A stretch of 64,000 nt of DNA from a bacterium (GTDB lineage Bacteria; Pseudomonadota; Alphaproteobacteria; Rhizobiales; Aestuariivirgaceae), in assembly GCA_022842165.1 (NCBI GenBank), contig JALHQC010000012.1, forward strand, positions 1-64,000. Reading direction: 5' to 3'. A program made the position numbers and the translations under genes. The notes beneath the pieces were generated by a model that was not told the origin of the DNA, made no database searches, and was given only the letters and a program-made list of their open reading frames with translations. Positions 18,749-29,605 of this stretch are shown here, in pieces. Positions within the stretch are counted from its first letter, which is position 1. Each line of letters begins with the position of its first letter.

Positions 18749-20262
18749 TGTCGGGCTGGCCCATTCTTTCCCTCGTCACTTTCCTGCCGCTGCTGGGCGT
18801 TGCCTTCATCCTCACGGTGCGTGGCGACGATGAAACGGCGCTGCGCAATATCCGCTGGGGCGCGCTGTGGACGACCATTGTCACCTTCCTGCTCTCGCTC
18901 TTCATCTGGGCGGGCTTCGATTCGAATTCCGCCGGCTTCCAGTTCGTCGAGAAACACGAGTGGCTGGGAAGTGCCGCGATTTACCAGATGGGCGTTGACG
19001 GCATATCCATGCCCTTCGTCATCCTCACCACCTTCCTGATGCCGATCTGCATTCTCGCATCCTGGCATGTGACGAAGCGCGTGCGTGAATACATGATCGC
19101 CTTCCTGGTGCTCGAGACGTTGATGATCGGCGTGTTCTGCGCGCTCGACATGGTGCTGTTCTACCTGTTCTTCGAGGCTGGCCTGATCCCGATGTTCCTC
19201 ATCATCGGCATCTGGGGCGGCGTCCGCCGTGTCTATGCGAGCTTCAAATTCTTCCTTTATACGCTGCTGGGCTCGGTGCTCATGCTGCTCGCTATCATCT
19301 ACATGTACTGGACGGCGGGCACGACCGACATCATCGCGCTGCTGCAGAACCCCAGCTTCACGCCGGAGGCCCAGCGCTGGCTGTGGCTTGCTTTCTTCGC
19401 CTCCTTCGCGGTGAAGATGCCGATGTGGCCGGTCCACACCTGGCTTCCCGATGCGCATGTCGAGGCGCCGACTGCGGGCTCCGTCATCCTCGCGGCAATC
19501 CTCCTGAAGATGGGCGGCTACGGCTTCCTGCGCTTCTCGCTGCCGATGTTCCCGGATGCGAGCCTCTACTTCCAGACCTTCGTCTACACGCTCTCCGTCA
19601 TCGCCATCATCTACACCTCGCTGGTGGCGCTGATGCAGGAGGACATGAAGAAGCTGATCGCGTACTCCTCCGTCGCCCACATGGGCTTCGTCACCATGGG
19701 CATCTTCACCATGAACCGCCAGGGCATCGATGGCGCGATGTTCCAGATGATCAGCCACGGACTGGTCTCCGGCGCGCTCTTCCTCTGCGTCGGCGTCGTC
19801 TATGACCGCATGCATACGCGCGAGATCAAGGCCTATGGCGGGCTCGTCTCCACCATGCCGCTCTATGCTTTCACATTCCTGGTCTTCACCATGGCGAATG
19901 TGGGCTTGCCGGGCACCAGCGGCTTCGTCGGCGAATTCCTGTCGCTGATGGGCGCCTTCAAGGACAACACCTGGGTCGCCTTCTTCGCGACGACCGGCGT
20001 GATCCTGTCGGCGGCTTACGCATTGTGGCTTTATCGCCGCGTGATCTACGGCAAGCTCGAGAAGCCCGCCCTGATGCATTTGCCGGACATGACGCCGCGC
20101 GAAGTGATGACGCTCGCCCCGCTTGTCGTTCTCACCATCTTCTTCGGCGCCTATCCGGCCCCCATCCTCGACATCTTCGGCGCCTCCGTCGAAAACCTCA
20201 TCAAGCCGTTGAATGAAGCAGCCGCCGCCGCACAGGCGCTGGCCACCGCTTCGCTGCAGTAA
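18748..20262 (+). CDS. nuoM: NADH-quinone oxidoreductase subunit M
   Basis: The 504-residue antiporter-like subunit is recognised by [20 protein letters not shown] (with the conserved membrane Glu) and [21 protein letters not shown] chose the ATG at 18748 ([12 protein letters not shown]), which shares bases with the nuoL stop (TGATG). A longer frame reading back into nuoL is a shadow. Confidence 0.96.
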   Translation: MSGWPILSLVTFLPLLGVAFILTVRGDDETALRNIRWGALWTTIVTFLLSLFIWAGFDSNSAGFQFVEKHEWLGSAAIYQMGVDGISMPFVILTTFLMPICILASWHVTKRVREYMIAFLVLETLMIGVFCALDMVLFYLFFEAGLIPMFLIIGIWGGVRRVYASFKFFLYTLLGSVLMLLAIIYMYWTAGTTDIIALLQNPSFTPEAQRWLWLAFFASFAVKMPMWPVHTWLPDAHVEAPTAGSVILAAILLKMGGYGFLRFSLPMFPDASLYFQTFVYTLSVIAIIYTSLVALMQEDMKKLIAYSSVAHMGFVTMGIFTMNRQGIDGAMFQMISHGLVSGALFLCVGVVYDRMHTREIKAYGGLVSTMPLYAFTFLVFTMANVGLPGTSGFVGEFLSLMGAFKDNTWVAFFATTGVILSAAYALWLYRRVIYGKLEKPALMHLPDMTPREVMTLAPLVVLTIFFGAYPAPILDIFGASVENLIKPLNEAAAAAQALATASLQ

Positions 20263-20275
20263 GGACGAATACCCC

Positions 20276-21715
20276 ATGTGGCTTCTCCAACAGGCCGATG
20301 CCGTAGCGGTTCTCCCCGAGATCGTGCTGGCCATTCTGGCGATGGCGCTCCTGATGTTCGGTGTGTTCCGCAAGGATGACGCGTCAGACAGCGTGACCAT
20401 CGGCGCGCTTCTCTCCCTGGGCCTCGTGGCGGTGCTGGTGATCTGGGGTGGAGAGGGCCGGGAAACCGCCTTTAAGGGGGCTTTCATCGTCGATACCTTC
20501 GCCCGCGTCATGAAGGTGCTGGCGCTGTTCGGTTCGGCCGTCGCCATCGCGCTTTCGGTCAACTTCATGAAGCGCGATGGCTCGCAGCGTTTCGAGTATC
20601 CGATCCTCATTCTCCTCGCCACCATCGGCATGATGATGATGATCTCGGCCAACAACCTCATCTCGCTCTACATGGGTCTCGAACTGCAGTCGCTGTCGCT
20701 TTACGTGCTGGCTGCCATCAACAGGGATTCGGCACGGGCATCCGAAGCCGGCCTCAAATATTTCGTGCTGGGTGCCTTGTCCTCCGGCATGCTGCTCTAT
20801 GGTTCTTCGCTGGTCTACGGCTTTACGGGCTCGACTGCTTTCCCGCAGATCGCGGAAGCCCTTTCCACGCAAGGGGTTGGCGTCGGCATCATCTTCGGCC
20901 TCGTCTTCGTGATCGCGGGGCTGGCCTTCAAGATCTCCGCCGTGCCGTTCCACATGTGGACACCGGACGTTTACGAAGGAGCGCCAACGCCCGTCACCGC
21001 CTTTTTCGCGGCAGCGCCCAAGGTCGCGGCAGCGGCATTGTTCGTGCGCACCATGGTGAGCCCTTTCGGCAACATCACGCCGGACTGGCAGCAGATCGTC
21101 ATCTTCGTGTCGATCGCGTCCATGGCGCTCGGTGCATTTGCGGCGATTGGCCAGAACAACATCAAGCGCCTGCTGGCCTATTCCTCGATCGGCAACATGG
21201 GCTATGCGCTCGTCGGCCTTGCCGCCGGAACGAAGGAGGGCGTCCAAGGCGTCGTTGTCTACATGATGATCTACCTGATCATGACGCTGGGCACCTTTGC
21301 CTGTGTGCTGGCCATGCGCCGCCGGGGCCATATGGTGGAGCAGATCAGCGATCTTGCAGGGCTTGCCCGCAACAACAAGGGCCTGGCCTTCGTATTCGCC
21401 ATGCTGATGTTCTCGCTTGCGGGCATTCCGCCGCTGGCCGGCTTCTTCGCCAAATATTTCGTGTTCCTTGCCGCCGTGCAAGCAGGCCTCTACACGCTCG
21501 CCATCATCGGAGTCGTCACATCGGTGGTCGGTGCCTTCTATTATCTGCGCATCGTGAAGATCATCTATTTCGATGAGCCGGCCGAAACCTTCGACACGAT
21601 GGACGCGGAGGTAAGACTTGTGGCCTATGCGTCGGGTGCCTTCATCCTGCTTTTCGTGTTCTTCGCCAATCCGCTGATCGAGCTGGCGGCGCAGGCGGCA
21701 CAGTCGCTCTATTGA
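20276..21715 (+). CDS. nuoN: NADH-quinone oxidoreductase subunit N
   Basis: The 479-residue antiporter-like subunit, the last of the complex I genes, shows LYMGLELQSLSLYVLAAINR (membrane Glu), FKISAVPFHMWTPDVYEGAP and LFSLAGIPPLAGFFAKYFVF-type motifs. I chose the ATG at 20276 (MWLLQQADAVAV), 13 bp after nuoM with AAGGA upstream. The upstream extension lies inside nuoM. Its stop overlaps the birA start. Confidence 0.96.
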   Translation: MWLLQQADAVAVLPEIVLAILAMALLMFGVFRKDDASDSVTIGALLSLGLVAVLVIWGGEGRETAFKGAFIVDTFARVMKVLALFGSAVAIALSVNFMKRDGSQRFEYPILILLATIGMMMMISANNLISLYMGLELQSLSLYVLAAINRDSARASEAGLKYFVLGALSSGMLLYGSSLVYGFTGSTAFPQIAEALSTQGVGVGIIFGLVFVIAGLAFKISAVPFHMWTPDVYEGAPTPVTAFFAAAPKVAAAALFVRTMVSPFGNITPDWQQIVIFVSIASMALGAFAAIGQNNIKRLLAYSSIGNMGYALVGLAAGTKEGVQGVVVYMMIYLIMTLGTFACVLAMRRRGHMVEQISDLAGLARNNKGLAFVFAMLMFSLAGIPPLAGFFAKYFVFLAAVQAGLYTLAIIGVVTSVVGAFYYLRIVKIIYFDEPAETFDTMDAEVRLVAYASGAFILLFVFFANPLIELAAQAAQSLY

Positions 21716-22464
21716 AACTCGGTACGGGACATCCGGTTGTCCACTTCGACCGGATCGATTCCACTAATGCCGAGGCCCGCAGGCTCGCCGATCAGGGTGA
21801 GCGCGGGCCTCTCTGGCTCTGGGCCGATGCGCAGACGGGTGGCCGCGGCCGGCTGGGCCGCACTTGGATCTCGGAGCCCGGAAATCTCTACGCCACATTC
21901 CTGTTCTCCATCGCCGCTGGTGCGGAAGTGGCTGCACAGGTGAGCTTCGTGGCGGCCCTTGCCGTGCATGACATGGTGATGGCGCTTCGCCCCGAGCTTG
22001 CCCCCCGCATCAAGTGGCCGAACGACGTGCTGATCGGCGGTGCAAAATTCTGTGGAGTACTGCCGGAAGTGGTGGGCGCGAACCCCGCACGCATCGCCAT
22101 CGGTTGCGGGGTGAACGTAGCGCTTGCGCCTGATGGAACCCCATATCCGGTGACGGCGCTTGGGGCCGGTCTGCAGGTTGAATCTGTTCTGCAGCAGCTT
22201 GATGCAAGCCTTTCAAATCGCTTGCGGATATGGGATGAGGGCAAGGGCTTTCCCGCCATCCGCTTAGCCTGGAGCGAACGGGCCCTGGGGCTGGGCGGCG
22301 AGGTGACGGCAAACCCCGGAACAAAAGAAAGCCGTGGCATTTTCACTGGACTGGCGGCAGATGGTGCCCTGATCCTGACGGAGCGGGACGGCACCGTTTC
22401 GCATATCCATTCCGGCGAGGTGAAATTCGCTGAACTCGAACACGCAAGACAACGGACAACATGA
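21712..22464 (+). CDS. birA: Biotin--[acetyl-CoA-carboxylase] ligase
   Basis: This 250-residue monofunctional biotin protein ligase activates biotin to biotinyl-AMP and transfers it to carboxylase lysines. The glycine-rich loop GRGRLGR (residues 44-50), KWPNDV (101-106), the catalytic-region Lys in GGAKFCG and GCGVNV are present. It lacks the N-terminal DNA-binding domain of E. coli BirA, so it should not be a repressor. The start is a TTG overlapping the nuoN stop (TTGA). It follows nuo in several alphaproteobacteria, often with coaX next, which is absent here. Confidence 0.93.
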   Translation: MKLGTGHPVVHFDRIDSTNAEARRLADQGERGPLWLWADAQTGGRGRLGRTWISEPGNLYATFLFSIAAGAEVAAQVSFVAALAVHDMVMALRPELAPRIKWPNDVLIGGAKFCGVLPEVVGANPARIAIGCGVNVALAPDGTPYPVTALGAGLQVESVLQQLDASLSNRLRIWDEGKGFPAIRLAWSERALGLGGEVTANPGTKESRGIFTGLAADGALILTERDGTVSHIHSGEVKFAELEHARQRTT

Positions 22465-24128
22465 ACGCCAAGAAGAAGTTCGACCATAGCAACGATCTGG
22501 TTTTCCTGCCGCTGGGCGGCACGGGAGAGATCGGCATGAACTGCTATTGCTATGGCGTTGGCCCCGCGGATGACCGGCAGTGGCTGATGGTGGACCTTGG
22601 CGTGAAGTTCGGCGAGGAAACCGATCCCGGCATCGACGTGATCCTGCCGGATGTGGGCTTCATTGCCAGCGACAAGGCAAACCTCCATGGCATCGTGCTG
22701 ACCCACGCGCACGAGGATCATCTGGGGGCCGTCGCCTGGCTCTGGCCACAGCTGCAATGCCCCGTCTATTGCACGCCCTTTGCCGCGCAGATCCTGGCGC
22801 TGAAGCTGAAGGAAGCGGGCCTCGATGAAGAAGTGCCGGTGAAGGTGATCCCGGTCGGGTCGAAGTTCACTGCCGGGCCTTTCCATCTCGAATACATATC
22901 CGTCACGCATTCGATCCCGGAGCCCACCGCGCTGCTGATCAAGACGAAGCAAGGCACGGTTTTGCATTCGGGTGACTGGAAGATCGACCGGACACCGGTG
23001 CTGGGGCAGGGCATGGACGAGAAGCGCCTGCGCGCCATTGGCGACGAGGGCGTTGATGTTCTGGTCTGCGATTCCACCAATGTGCTGCGCGAGGGTTTCT
23101 CGCCATCCGAAGCGCAGGTGGCCGACACCATCGCTGCAATCGTGGCGGAAGCGAAAGGCCGGGTGGCCGTGACGACCTTCGCCTCGCATGTGGACCGCAT
23201 CTCGACCGCCGTACGCGCCGCGCGCGCCACGGGCCGCGAGGTGGTGATTGCCGGCCGCGCCATGCGCAATACGATCGAGGCTGCCCGCGCTTGCGGCATG
23301 CTGAAGGATTCCGGCCGCCTGCTGGACGAGGAAGAGTTCGGCTACCTGCCGCCCGACAAGGTGATGCTGCTATGCACCGGAAGCCAGGGCGAGCCCCGCG
23401 CCGCCATTGCCCGCATCGCCGAGGACCAGCACCCGCATGTGTCGCTCGATCCGGGCGATCTGGTGCTGTTTTCCTCGAAGACCATTCCCGGCAACGAGAA
23501 GGAAGTGAGCCGCGTGCTGAACAATTTGGCGCGCCTCGATATCGACGTGATCACGGGAGAGGACGCGCTGGTCCATTCTTCCGGTCATCCCCGGCAGGAT
23601 GAGCTGAAACTGCTCTATGACTGGGTGCGGCCCAGGGCGCTGATCCCCATGCATGGCGAGCCGCGCCACCTCCGCGCCCATGCGATCTTCGCCCGGAAGC
23701 ATGGCATCGAGGATGTCGTGATCCCGCGCGACGGTCATATCACCAAGCTGATGCCCGGCCCCTTGCGCCAAATCGACGAAGCGCATTTCGGCAGGCTGCA
23801 TGTCGATGGCAGGCTGATCGTGCCGAGCGAGGACGGACCCGCGAAGCAGCGCCGCAAGCTGAGCTTCGTCGGCATCATCCTCGTCAGCGTGGCAGTCAAT
23901 TCCAAGCAGGATCTCGCCGCCGATATCGAAGTTGTGACCGACGGGCTTCCACACGGATTGCAGGATGGCCTGCAGGAGGCCGCCGAGAAAGCCTTTGAGG
24001 GAACGCCGAAGCCGCGCCGCCGCGACGTGAACGTTCTTGGCGAAACCATACGAACATCCGTCCGCCGCCATGCCGATCAGATATGGGGAAAGAAACCTAT
24101 CGTCAAGGTCGTGGTGCATGAAGTGTGA
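22461..24128 (+). CDS. rnj: Ribonuclease J
   Basis: The 555-residue beta-CASP metallo-beta-lactamase RNase has both endonuclease and 5' exonuclease activity in the family. THAHEDHLGA (H82, H84, D86, H87) supplies the zinc ligands, VHSGDWKID and LVCDSTNVL are further lactamase motifs, and LIPMHGEPRHLRAHA is the beta-CASP C-motif region. A C-terminal domain follows from about residue 450. The ATG overlaps the birA stop (ATGA). Confidence 0.95.
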   Translation: MNAKKKFDHSNDLVFLPLGGTGEIGMNCYCYGVGPADDRQWLMVDLGVKFGEETDPGIDVILPDVGFIASDKANLHGIVLTHAHEDHLGAVAWLWPQLQCPVYCTPFAAQILALKLKEAGLDEEVPVKVIPVGSKFTAGPFHLEYISVTHSIPEPTALLIKTKQGTVLHSGDWKIDRTPVLGQGMDEKRLRAIGDEGVDVLVCDSTNVLREGFSPSEAQVADTIAAIVAEAKGRVAVTTFASHVDRISTAVRAARATGREVVIAGRAMRNTIEAARACGMLKDSGRLLDEEEFGYLPPDKVMLLCTGSQGEPRAAIARIAEDQHPHVSLDPGDLVLFSSKTIPGNEKEVSRVLNNLARLDIDVITGEDALVHSSGHPRQDELKLLYDWVRPRALIPMHGEPRHLRAHAIFARKHGIEDVVIPRDGHITKLMPGPLRQIDEAHFGRLHVDGRLIVPSEDGPAKQRRKLSFVGIILVSVAVNSKQDLAADIEVVTDGLPHGLQDGLQEAAEKAFEGTPKPRRRDVNVLGETIRTSVRRHADQIWGKKPIVKVVVHEV

Positions 24129-24148
24129 CCGTAGTGCGCGCTCTGCGG

Positions 24149-27100
24149 TCAGAGCCAGTTCCCCATCAGGATGAACGCCGCCCAATAATATGGGTGGGCG
24201 GTGGAGGTGTCTTCCGCTGTGCCGGTATCGGCGTCGGCATCGGTCGCCCCGCGGTTCGCGGTCTTCTCCGCAGCTGAGCCCCGGAGCATCGCGATCTGCG
24301 CGCGTTGCAGCGCCACGGCCTTATTGAGCTTGCCGCCGATCCGCCCCTCGTAGAAATCCTGCATCAGCGTCGCGGTCGACCGGTCGGCAATGGGCCACAG
24401 TGTGGCCATCACCGCACTAGCGCCATTGATCTGCGCCAGTGCGCCGAAACTCTCGATCTCTTCTCCTTCCGAGCCGCCGCCGCGCGCCGTTTCGCAGGCC
24501 GACAGCGTCAGGAGATCGACACCCGTGAAACGCAGCGACGTGTCCGACCTGAGCTTTGCGAGGCTCAGAGATTCGCCGTTGCCCAGAAGCAGATATGACC
24601 TGTCCTCATTGCCGGGCAGGAATTTGAAGTGGCTTGCCACATGCAGATAGCGTGGCTTCGCCTTGAGCGCCGCACCGATGCTGGCGGCGGTGAAGTTGCC
24701 GTCGAGGACCGGCATGCCCTGGAGCGGGCCGGCCCGATCCGCTCCCGAAAAAATTGCTTCAAGCTCCAGCCCCACGCCGGGGAGCGGCGAAAACTCGCGC
24801 GACCCGGTGGTTACGCCAAAACCGGCGCCTGTGGCGTCATCGGCGGCCGCGGCCTCGAAACGCGCGGCGACGGCGGAGCCATGAAGGGCCAGGGCGTAGT
24901 CCTCGACGAGATAGTGCCCGCCGGTGCGCAGCGCGGAATAGGGAACGTAGCGGAGAAATCCCGACAGATCGAGCATGAGGACGCGCGGCCGCAACGCGCC
25001 AATATCGCCGATCACCGGATCGATCAGCAGCCTGCTCAACTCTTCGAGGCTGGCGATTGCGGTTTCGCTGCGTGTCTCCACCGCGTTGACGGCGTCGTAG
25101 ACTTTTCTCGCCAGTTCGGCTCGAGGCACCGGAATCTGGCGGTGAACCGTGTCGCGCCCCGCAGCGGAGACGAAGAGGTGCAGCATCCCGTCGAGCGCGA
25201 TAGCCTGATACAGCGCGACATCCGGCCCGGCCTGTGCCAGCATGTCCTGCAAGGCGGCGGCGCGCTGGGCGTTGCTGTTCAGCTCGTCCTGCTGGATCTT
25301 CTGGCCCTCGGCCTCCAGGTTCTCGAACATGGCAAGTGCGGCGTCCCCGGCGCGGGCCTTTTCGGCAAAGTCCTTTTCCAGCCGCTTGAGACGCGACAAT
25401 TCCTTCGCGGTGAGCTTCTTGCCGCGCTGCCTGGTCAGGAGCTTCTGGATATCGCGCGCCATGGCGGCGGGTTTCGCGGTGATCTGCTGCAACTGGGCGA
25501 CAAGGGCTGCTTCCCGCTTCGTCAGCCGCGTGCGGGCCACCGCATCCTGTTCCGCCGTGGTCGCGCCGCGGGTGAAGGCCGCGAGCTCGGCGGTCTTGAA
25601 GAGCGAGCCGGAGAACTGCGCATCCGAGAAGGCGCCATCGGCGATCTGCTGTTCGACCAGAAGATCGTAGGCGGGCTTCATGGTGGCGGCGAGCGAGCGC
25701 GACAGGCGTGGCGCGAGCCCGGAGTTCAGCACGCGAAGCTGCTGGTGAGCATTGACCGCCAGCTTGGCGAACAGGGTTGCCGAACGCCGGTAGCCCATGT
25801 CCTTCAACTGCCCGGCAAGCACGAGATAGAGCTTCCGCAGGACGGGCAGGTTCGAGTCTGGCGATTGCTCGTAGGTGGAGAGCGCTTCCATCAGCATGGC
25901 CAGGGCCTCACGCGTGTCGCCCAGCGCGGCGATGCTTCGCGACATGTTGACCAGCACGCCCGCCCGCTCGGCATGCGCCGGGCCGTAGAGCGTCATGTGG
26001 CTCTGCAACGAGGCGCGGAAGGCGGCGATAGCCTCCTGATGATTGCCCATGTGGTGATGCACCAGCCCGATGCTGTTGGTGAGAAGCGCCGTGCGCAGGC
26101 CATCGGCGCCGAAGGTCGACCGGTAGATGGGCAGCGCGTCCTGATAGAGCTTCAGCGCTTCGGAATAATTGCCCATATCCGCCATCACCCCCGCCATCTC
26201 GATCCGGACACCCGCCGCATCGGCGATGTTGGCCATGCCCATCGCCTCGTAGACTGCGAGCGCTTGCGCATAGCTCTCGAGCGCGGCTTTCCAGTCGCCC
26301 AGTTCGCTCAGCACGTTGCCCTTGTTGTTCGCCACGATGGCGAGGCTGCCGCGCATCCCGTTGCCGCCGGAAGCCAGCGCGCGGGATGCCTTGTCGAGAA
26401 GGTCCAGCCCTTCGGGGTACCGTTTCAGCGTGATGAGCACGGTGGCCATATCGGACAGGTGGCGGCCATAGAGCGGGTGGCCGTCCCCATAGGCGGCGAG
26501 AAATGCCGGGGTGGCCTTGTGGTAGAATTCGAGCGCCTCCTCGCTGCGGTGGAGACGGTCGAGGACGCTGCCCATCGAGTCGAGGATCGGCGCCGTCTCG
26601 ATATGGTTCTCTCCGAAGGCCCGGATCGAGATGTCGAGCGCCTTGCGGTAGGCCGCCAGCGCCTTGTCGAACTCGGATAATTGTTCATGATAGGTGCCGA
26701 GATTGAGGTGGATCATGCCGACGCGCGGATCGTTCTTGCCATAGGCCTTCGTATGCACCGGCAAGGCGCGGAGCGTGCTGGCGATGGCTTCGGCGTTCCT
26801 GTCGAGGCTGCTGAGGTAGACGCCGATGTTCACGTCGATCTGCGCGAGCCAGCGGCTGTAGATGCCAATCCGCGCGACGATGGTGCGCAGCCGCTCGGCA
26901 GTCTTCAGCGCGTCTTCCGGATATCCCTGATCGCTATGGGCGAGGCTGAGGAGCCAGAGAAACTCCGCCATCGCCTTGTCGTCATTGGCGAAGGCCAGAT
27001 CTGCGGCGGGCTGAAGCTCCAGCAGCAGGGCGCGCGCCTTCTCTGTGCCGGCGGAGCTTCTGCTGTCGATCAGCTGCCGCGCCTCGCCGATCTTCGCGAG

Positions 27101-27217
27101 CAGGGCGCTGGCGTCCTGCGCCACAGCCGGGCGGAGGCCGAGCCCGCCCGCCACGACCAGCAGCACAAGAAGCCGCAACGTCAATCGCAAAATACCCGTG
27201 CCGTCCATGCGTGGCAT
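24149..27217 (-). CDS. Secreted TPR-CHAT domain protein
   Basis: The 1022-residue protein begins with a signal peptide (hydrophobic LRLTLRLLVLLVVAGGLGL, cleavage near AVAQD at about residue 34). Residues 60-480 are tetratricopeptide repeats (for example LGTYHEQLSEFDKALAAYRK and NEKGN-like units). A coiled, charged region lies at about 560-670. The CHAT domain, a caspase-like peptidase fold, occupies about 740-1020, with the putative catalytic His in LHVASHFKF (H863) and Cys in LSACETARGGG (C908), ending in HPYYWAAFILMGNWL. A peptidase role outside the cytoplasm is inferred. The gene stands alone between rnj (convergent) and parC (divergent). Confidence 0.85.
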   Translation of the reverse strand: MPRMDGTGILRLTLRLLVLLVVAGGLGLRPAVAQDASALLAKIGEARQLIDSRSSAGTEKARALLLELQPAADLAFANDDKAMAEFLWLLSLAHSDQGYPEDALKTAERLRTIVARIGIYSRWLAQIDVNIGVYLSSLDRNAEAIASTLRALPVHTKAYGKNDPRVGMIHLNLGTYHEQLSEFDKALAAYRKALDISIRAFGENHIETAPILDSMGSVLDRLHRSEEALEFYHKATPAFLAAYGDGHPLYGRHLSDMATVLITLKRYPEGLDLLDKASRALASGGNGMRGSLAIVANNKGNVLSELGDWKAALESYAQALAVYEAMGMANIADAAGVRIEMAGVMADMGNYSEALKLYQDALPIYRSTFGADGLRTALLTNSIGLVHHHMGNHQEAIAAFRASLQSHMTLYGPAHAERAGVLVNMSRSIAALGDTREALAMLMEALSTYEQSPDSNLPVLRKLYLVLAGQLKDMGYRRSATLFAKLAVNAHQQLRVLNSGLAPRLSRSLAATMKPAYDLLVEQQIADGAFSDAQFSGSLFKTAELAAFTRGATTAEQDAVARTRLTKREAALVAQLQQITAKPAAMARDIQKLLTRQRGKKLTAKELSRLKRLEKDFAEKARAGDAALAMFENLEAEGQKIQQDELNSNAQRAAALQDMLAQAGPDVALYQAIALDGMLHLFVSAAGRDTVHRQIPVPRAELARKVYDAVNAVETRSETAIASLEELSRLLIDPVIGDIGALRPRVLMLDLSGFLRYVPYSALRTGGHYLVEDYALALHGSAVAARFEAAAADDATGAGFGVTTGSREFSPLPGVGLELEAIFSGADRAGPLQGMPVLDGNFTAASIGAALKAKPRYLHVASHFKFLPGNEDRSYLLLGNGESLSLAKLRSDTSLRFTGVDLLTLSACETARGGGSEGEEIESFGALAQINGASAVMATLWPIADRSTATLMQDFYEGRIGGKLNKAVALQRAQIAMLRGSAAEKTANRGATDADADTGTAEDTSTAHPYYWAAFILMGNWL

Positions 27218-27361
27218 CCTGTGACGAAGTGCTGGATCTAGACCCTGCCAGCGGCGGAAGAGTGGCGAGTTTGCAGCCGGTTGCGGGCTTTCGCAAGGTC
27301 AACGCCAGCGGGCGGAAGATTGATTCTTTCCGGCTTCGCAGCCGCTATACTCCCGCGAATC

Positions 27362-29605
27362 ATGAGCAAGCACGTACCCCCGCCGCAATCGCCCCGCGAA
27401 GCCGAACGCATCGACCTGAAGGATGCGCTTGAAGAACGCTATCTCGCCTATGCGCTCTCCACCATCATGCACCGGGCGCTGCCGGACGTGCGCGACGGGT
27501 TGAAGCCCGTGCACCGCCGCCTGTTGCATGTGATGCAGCTCTTGCGGCTCGACCCCAATACCGCGCCGAAGAAGTCCGCCAAGATCGTGGGCGACGTGAT
27601 GGGCGGCTATCACCCGCATGGCGACCAGTCGATCTATGATGCGCTCGTCCGCCTCGCGCAGGATTTCTCCTCGCGCTATCCCCTCGTCGACGGGCAAGGG
27701 AACTTCGGCAACATCGACGGCGATGGCGCGGCCGCCTATCGCTACACCGAAGCCCGCATGACGGACGTGGCGAAGCTGCTGCTGGAAGGGCTCGATGAAG
27801 ACACCGTCGACTTCCGCCCGAACTATGATGGCTCCGTGCAGGAGCCCGTGGTGCTGCCCGGCGCGTTTCCGAACCTGCTGGCGAACGGATCGTCCGGCAT
27901 CGCGGTGGGCATGGCGACGTCGATCCCGCCGCACAATGCGGCCGAGCTTTGCGATGCCGCACTTCACCTGATCAAGACGCCGAACGCAACCGACGAGAAG
28001 ATCGCCACGCTGGTGCAGGGACCGGACTTTCCGACGGGCGGCATCGTCATCGATGACCGCGCCTCAATCGTCGAGGCCTATCGCACCGGGCGTGGCGGCT
28101 TCCGCGTGCGCGCGAAGTGGGAGAAGGAAGAGCTGGAACGTGGCGCGTGGCAGATCGTCGTCACCGAGATTCCCTATCTCGTGCAGAAAAGTAGGCTGGT
28201 TGAAAAGATCGCCGAACTGCTGATGGCGAAGAAGCTGCCGCTGCTGGGCGATGTGCGGGATGAATCCGCAGAGGACATCCGCCTGGTGCTGGAGCCCAAG
28301 ACCCGCACGGTGGACCCGACGCTGCTGATGGAGTCGCTGTTCAACTACACCGAACTTGAATCGCGCTTTCCCTTGAACATGAACGTGCTGAGCCACGGCA
28401 AGGTGCCGAAGGTGATGGGCCTCAAGCAGGTCCTGCGCGAATGGCTGGACCATCGCAAGGAGGTGCTGGTTCGCCGCTCGAACTTCCGCTTGGCCGAGAT
28501 CGCGCGGCGGCTGGAAATCCTCGAAGGCTATTTGATTGCCTATCTCAATCTCGACGAGGTGATCCGCATCATCCGCGAGGAGGATGAGCCGAAGCCGGCG
28601 TTGATCGCGCACTTCACGTTGACCGACGTGCAGGCCGAGGCCATCCTCAACATGCGACTGCGCGCATTGCGCAAGCTCGAGGAAATGGAAATCCGCAACG
28701 AGCATGCGAAGCTCGTGAAGGAGCAGAAGGGCCTGAAAGCGCTGCTGAAGTCCGAAGACGAGCAGTGGGCGAGGATTTCGGACGAGGTCCGGTCCGTCAA
28801 GGAGAAGTTCTCGAAGAAGACGCCGCTGGGCAGGAGGCGGACGGATTTTGCCGAAGCGCCCGAGATCGATTTCGATTTCGAGCAGGCGATGATCGAGAAG
28901 GAGCCGGTGACGGTGGTGTGCTCCGAGAAGGGCTGGATCCGCACCATGAAGGGCCATCTCGAGGATTTTTCCACGCTCTCCTACAAGGATGGCGATGCGG
29001 CGCGCTTCGTGTTTCACGCGATGACGACCGACCGGATCATGCTGTTTTCCTCGAGCGGCAAATTCTTCACGCTCGAGACCGCGAAGCTTCCCGGCGGGCG
29101 CGGGCATGGCGAGCCGGTGCGCCTGATCTGCGACCTCGATGCGGCGGACCAGATCGTCGCGCTCTTCGTGCATACGCCGGGAGCGAAACGCCTGCTCGCC
29201 TCAACCGAGGGCGACGGTTTCGTGGTGGCCGAGGAGGAGTGCCTGGCGACCACCCGCAAGGGCAAGCAGGTGCTGAACGTGAAGGCGCCGGTGGAGGCGC
29301 TGGTCTGCGTATCCGTGGCTGACGATGCGACCCATGTGGCGACCATCGGCGACAATCGCAAGATGATCATCTTCAAGCTGGCCGAAGTGCCGGAGATGTC
29401 GCGCGGCAAGGGCGTCAGGCTGCAGAAATTCAAGGATGGCGGGCTGGCGGATGCCCAGGCCTTCAGGCTGAAGGAAGGCCTGAGCTGGGTGGATTCATCA
29501 GGCCGCAACTGGAATGTGACCGACCTCAAGGAATGGATCGGCGAACGCGCGCAGGCCGGCAGACTGCCGCCCAAGGGCTTTCCGAAAAGCAACCGGTTTA
29601 GTTAG
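27362..29605 (+). CDS. parC: DNA topoisomerase IV subunit A
   Basis: The 747-residue A subunit of topoisomerase IV cuts and rejoins DNA to decatenate chromosomes with ParE. The active-site Tyr is Y128 in [26 protein letters not shown] is the winged-helix motif, and the C-terminal beta-pinwheel starts near residue 510. The position equivalent to E. coli ParC Ser80 is Gln89 ([12 protein letters not shown]), a form seen in alphaproteobacterial ParC and absent from GyrA. I chose the ATG at 27362 ([10 protein letters not shown]). Upstream frame sequence is unsupported. Confidence 0.93.
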   Translation: MSKHVPPPQSPREAERIDLKDALEERYLAYALSTIMHRALPDVRDGLKPVHRRLLHVMQLLRLDPNTAPKKSAKIVGDVMGGYHPHGDQSIYDALVRLAQDFSSRYPLVDGQGNFGNIDGDGAAAYRYTEARMTDVAKLLLEGLDEDTVDFRPNYDGSVQEPVVLPGAFPNLLANGSSGIAVGMATSIPPHNAAELCDAALHLIKTPNATDEKIATLVQGPDFPTGGIVIDDRASIVEAYRTGRGGFRVRAKWEKEELERGAWQIVVTEIPYLVQKSRLVEKIAELLMAKKLPLLGDVRDESAEDIRLVLEPKTRTVDPTLLMESLFNYTELESRFPLNMNVLSHGKVPKVMGLKQVLREWLDHRKEVLVRRSNFRLAEIARRLEILEGYLIAYLNLDEVIRIIREEDEPKPALIAHFTLTDVQAEAILNMRLRALRKLEEMEIRNEHAKLVKEQKGLKALLKSEDEQWARISDEVRSVKEKFSKKTPLGRRRTDFAEAPEIDFDFEQAMIEKEPVTVVCSEKGWIRTMKGHLEDFSTLSYKDGDAARFVFHAMTTDRIMLFSSSGKFFTLETAKLPGGRGHGEPVRLICDLDAADQIVALFVHTPGAKRLLASTEGDGFVVAEEECLATTRKGKQVLNVKAPVEALVCVSVADDATHVATIGDNRKMIIFKLAEVPEMSRGKGVRLQKFKDGGLADAQAFRLKEGLSWVDSSGRNWNVTDLKEWIGERAQAGRLPPKGFPKSNRFS

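Noticed and set aside
18679-20661. Minus-strand frame of 660 codons
   Set aside because: It is a shadow of nuoM and nuoN.
24629-26680. Plus-strand frame of 683 codons
   Set aside because: It is antisense to the TPR-CHAT gene, whose domains and signal peptide are clear on the other strand.
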